A DNA stretch of 64,000 nt from Bacillota bacterium. Lineage in GTDB: Bacteria > Bacillota > Clostridia > Lachnospirales > Lachnospiraceae. Numbering within the stretch: the first letter of the stretch is position 1; each line of letters starts with the position of its first letter. A program made the translations under genes and the position numbers. The stretch is from the NCBI GenBank assembly GCA_030526045.1, contig JAUNDN010000004.1:29015-93014 (forward strand). The letters run 5' to 3'. Positions 62,272 to 64,000 of this stretch are shown piece by piece. The notes beneath the pieces are model-generated. The model saw only the letters and a list, made by a program, of their open reading frames with translations, was not told where the DNA came from and did no database searches.

Positions 62272-63744
62272 CTACTTTTTATTAATAATTCTCCACGCCG
62301 CAAATTTCCCCATCGCTGCTGCGGTCGGAAGTCCCCCCGGTCCCATAAGCCACTGGCTTGCAAGCAGCACATTCTTAAGGCCTTTGATCGTTCCCGGAGC
62401 AGTAATACTCTTTGCCTGTTTCGTTGTGACAAAGCTCATATACGCTCCCTTATAGGAATTGCAATAGCGGGTATAGGTCATCGGCGTCCACACATCCAGT
62501 ACCCGAATCTTTCCCTCCAAAGCAGGATATTCCACAACCACTCTTTCAAGCGCCTGCCCGGCAATTTCCTTTTTCTTTTGTTCATATGCGGTCCTGTCAG
62601 AGTAAAGAGATTCCCAATAGCTGTAGTCCTCCTCAGTCTGTGCAAAATTGGACTGCAAAACCATCTTTCCCTCCGGTGCAAAAGCGGGTTCGTAATAATA
62701 GGATTGAATACTCATCCTCTGCACTGTATGACTTCCGACCCGAATCTCCTCACAAGAAAAAATTCTCGTGTCGGTGATTTCCGGGAAAACCCCATCCACG
62801 GCATAGGCAATCTGGAATCCACTCCCAACCGGATACTTGTCCCTTTCATCATACTGCTTTTTCAAGGCTTTCGGCATGTACCCACCGGGCAGAAGTGCGC
62901 GGAAGGTATAGTCGGTATCGCAGGCACATACCACATAGTCTGCCTCCACCCTTGTTCCATCTGCTAAAAGCACACCTTCTGCCTTTTTCCCATTCAGAAG
63001 GACCTTCGCTACATCCGCATTGGTGTGCAAGATTCCACCGCTTTCCCGGTATCTGTCCGCAATGCGCATTGCCATAGCCAGAGAACCACCCTTGGGAATA
63101 TCCCCGTTTCCACCTGTTACGGTTCCGTAAGAGACAATAAATGCATAGGCCTGGTATCCGGGTGGCATATAGTCCACAATTGCATGCTGAATAAGCGGAT
63201 GTCGAAAACGCATGGCAAGCTCTTTCAGATCCATATTTCCATATTCCTTCATCACCTTGCCCATCTCCTTCATGGACATACCAAGCTTCATAAAGTCAAG
63301 CAGGTTCATGGCATCAAAAGGCTTATCCACCGGAACCGTCATCGTTTCTGCCATTTCCACATAATCTATCAATTTGTTAATCTCCTTTTCATCCTCCGGG
63401 GAAAGGGCAAGCAGCTCTCTCCTGGTGCGCTCCTTATCCCTCCAGAAGGTCAGCACCTCCCCATCCAGCTTAGCGGAAAAAAACATTTCTTTTTCATACA
63501 CCTCTACGCCATCGCCCAAGGCACCAATCTCTTTCCACAGCTCATGCAGCCCGCTGCCTTCCCTGGTTCCTGTCAGCCAATGAATACAATTGTCAATCAA
63601 GTACCCTTCCCTTTTCCAACCGGTGCACTGCCCGCCGGGTACTGCATTCTTTTCAAATATTTCTGTTGCAAACCCTGCTTTTTGCAGCAGAATGCCTGCC
63701 GTCATACCGGCAATTCCGCCACCCACGATCACTACTTTTTTCAT
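62272..63744 (-). CDS. CrtI/phytoene-desaturase-like FAD oxidoreductase
   Basis: 490 residues. The N-terminal dinucleotide-binding fold is VVIVGGGIAGMTAGILLQKAG with an acidic EIFEKN after beta-2, and PGGQCTGW follows, as in CrtI-type and amine-oxidase proteins. The C-terminal part has GLKNVLLASQWLMGPGGLPTAAAMGK, the second FAD motif. No carotenoid genes are near, so the substrate may be something else, such as an isoprenoid or lipid. Its ATG lies 7 nt after the stop of a TetR gene, whose end supplies AGGAGG as RBS. Confidence 0.88.
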   Translation of the reverse strand: MKKVVIVGGGIAGMTAGILLQKAGFATEIFEKNAVPGGQCTGWKREGYLIDNCIHWLTGTREGSGLHELWKEIGALGDGVEVYEKEMFFSAKLDGEVLTFWRDKERTRRELLALSPEDEKEINKLIDYVEMAETMTVPVDKPFDAMNLLDFMKLGMSMKEMGKVMKEYGNMDLKELAMRFRHPLIQHAIVDYMPPGYQAYAFIVSYGTVTGGNGDIPKGGSLAMAMRIADRYRESGGILHTNADVAKVLLNGKKAEGVLLADGTRVEADYVVCACDTDYTFRALLPGGYMPKALKKQYDERDKYPVGSGFQIAYAVDGVFPEITDTRIFSCEEIRVGSHTVQRMSIQSYYYEPAFAPEGKMVLQSNFAQTEEDYSYWESLYSDRTAYEQKKKEIAGQALERVVVEYPALEGKIRVLDVWTPMTYTRYCNSYKGAYMSFVTTKQAKSITAPGTIKGLKNVLLASQWLMGPGGLPTAAAMGKFAAWRIINKK

Positions 63745-63751
63745 ATGATAC

Positions 63752-64000
63752 TTACCTCCTTCTCACCAGATCTACCACCCAGTCTGCTTCCGGCAGATCA
63801 ATCTCCCGATTTGTCGCATATCTTTCCGCAATTCCCTGAATGCAGCACCAGAAGGCGTTGGAAATCACCAGCGGATCGCCTTCCCTGATCGTCCCCTCCT
63901 GCTGTCCCCACTCAATGATAGGTACAAACTGCTCAATGGTGTTGACCTTTAGGGCAATCTCTCTGATATGCGCCGGCGTTGCCTCACTTCTCTGGGCTTC
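63752..64000 (-). CDS. C-terminal part of a TetR-family regulator, cut by the window edge
   Basis: 82 codons are visible to the stop at 63752. The frame reads EAQRSEATPAHIREIALK and so on, through QFVPIIEWGQQEGTIREGD and ISNAFWCCIQGIAERYATN to LVRRR. This pattern (a helix with F-x3-I-x-W-G-x2-E-G-x-I-R-x-G-D, then a helix of ligand-pocket residues) is typical of TetR C-terminal domains. The HTH lies outside the window. It probably regulates the oxidoreductase that follows it by 7 nt. Confidence 0.7.
   Translation of the reverse strand, partial: EAQRSEATPAHIREIALKVNTIEQFVPIIEWGQQEGTIREGDPLVISNAFWCCIQGIAERYATNREIDLPEADWVVDLVRRR

Noticed and set aside
63025-63888. A 287-codon plus-strand frame opposite the CrtI-like gene
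   Set aside because: Antisense shadow; His- and Cys-rich composition typical of reverse-strand reading, with no family features.
1-64000. CRISPR array, rRNA, tRNA, prophage or insertion sequence
   Set aside because: No regularly spaced repeats, tRNA cloverleaf, rRNA sequence, transposase or integrase was found on either strand.

Overview
The window looks like the chromosome of a Gram-positive gut-type anaerobe of the Clostridia, most likely Lachnospiraceae. The basis is the gene order and protein sequences: one long S10-spc-alpha ribosomal superoperon, a KOW protein between map and infA, zinc-type S14 and L36, an ECF transporter operon, DUF3048, DUF1015 and DUF5721 proteins, a GH127 arabinofuranosidase and AGGAGG-type ribosome binding sites. 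The species cannot be named from the sequence alone.

Layout. 1-6.3 kb: a truncated gene behind a structured leader, a GH13 glucosidase, a GH127 beta-L-arabinofuranosidase, two AraC regulators and a broken DUF1848 gene. 6.3-8.7 kb: a short-chain dehydrogenase and an AT-rich two-gene cassette (HTH-DUF3990 protein plus partner) that looks like a toxin-antitoxin module with its own operator. 8.7-13.2 kb: rpsI-rplM with a leader, truA and ecfT-ecfA2-ecfA1. 13.3-19.3 kb: an accessory block (M15 carboxypeptidase, chemoreceptor, DUF3048 lipoprotein, purine permease, apt) sitting between rplQ and the ecf genes, which usually follow one another in Firmicutes. 19.3-36.1 kb: the superoperon on the minus strand, read rpsJ to rplQ, with secY, adk, map, infA and rpoA inside and a 300-nt structured leader in front.

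36.2-49.9 kb: a MATE pseudogene with an internal deletion, an EamA permease, putP, a DUF1015 protein, proB, an ASKHA-type reductive activase, an RNA methyltransferase-like protein, a KtrB/TrkA potassium system, trpS, and DUF5721 and DUF3048 proteins. 49.9-50.4 kb is filled by an imperfect palindrome of nearly 500 nt. 50.4-64 kb: an EAL phosphodiesterase, a LytTR-DUF3021-ABC operon, an AraC regulator next to an ABC exporter, YbaK, an Fe-S aldo/keto reductase, an autoregulated GNAT-TetR-membrane protein operon, a CrtI-like flavoprotein and the end of a TetR gene.

How it fits together. The core is protein synthesis and secretion, probably controlled by leader RNAs ahead of rpsJ, rpsM, rplQ and rplM. 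The accessory genes deal with plant-glycan use, purine salvage and transport, K+ and proline transport, envelope functions and small-molecule export. No rRNA, tRNA, CRISPR array, transposase or integrase was seen. The least explained items are the giant palindrome and its short relative at 41.07 kb, the tandem hairpins ahead of rplQ, the leader at 150-292 and the HTH-DUF3990 cassette.
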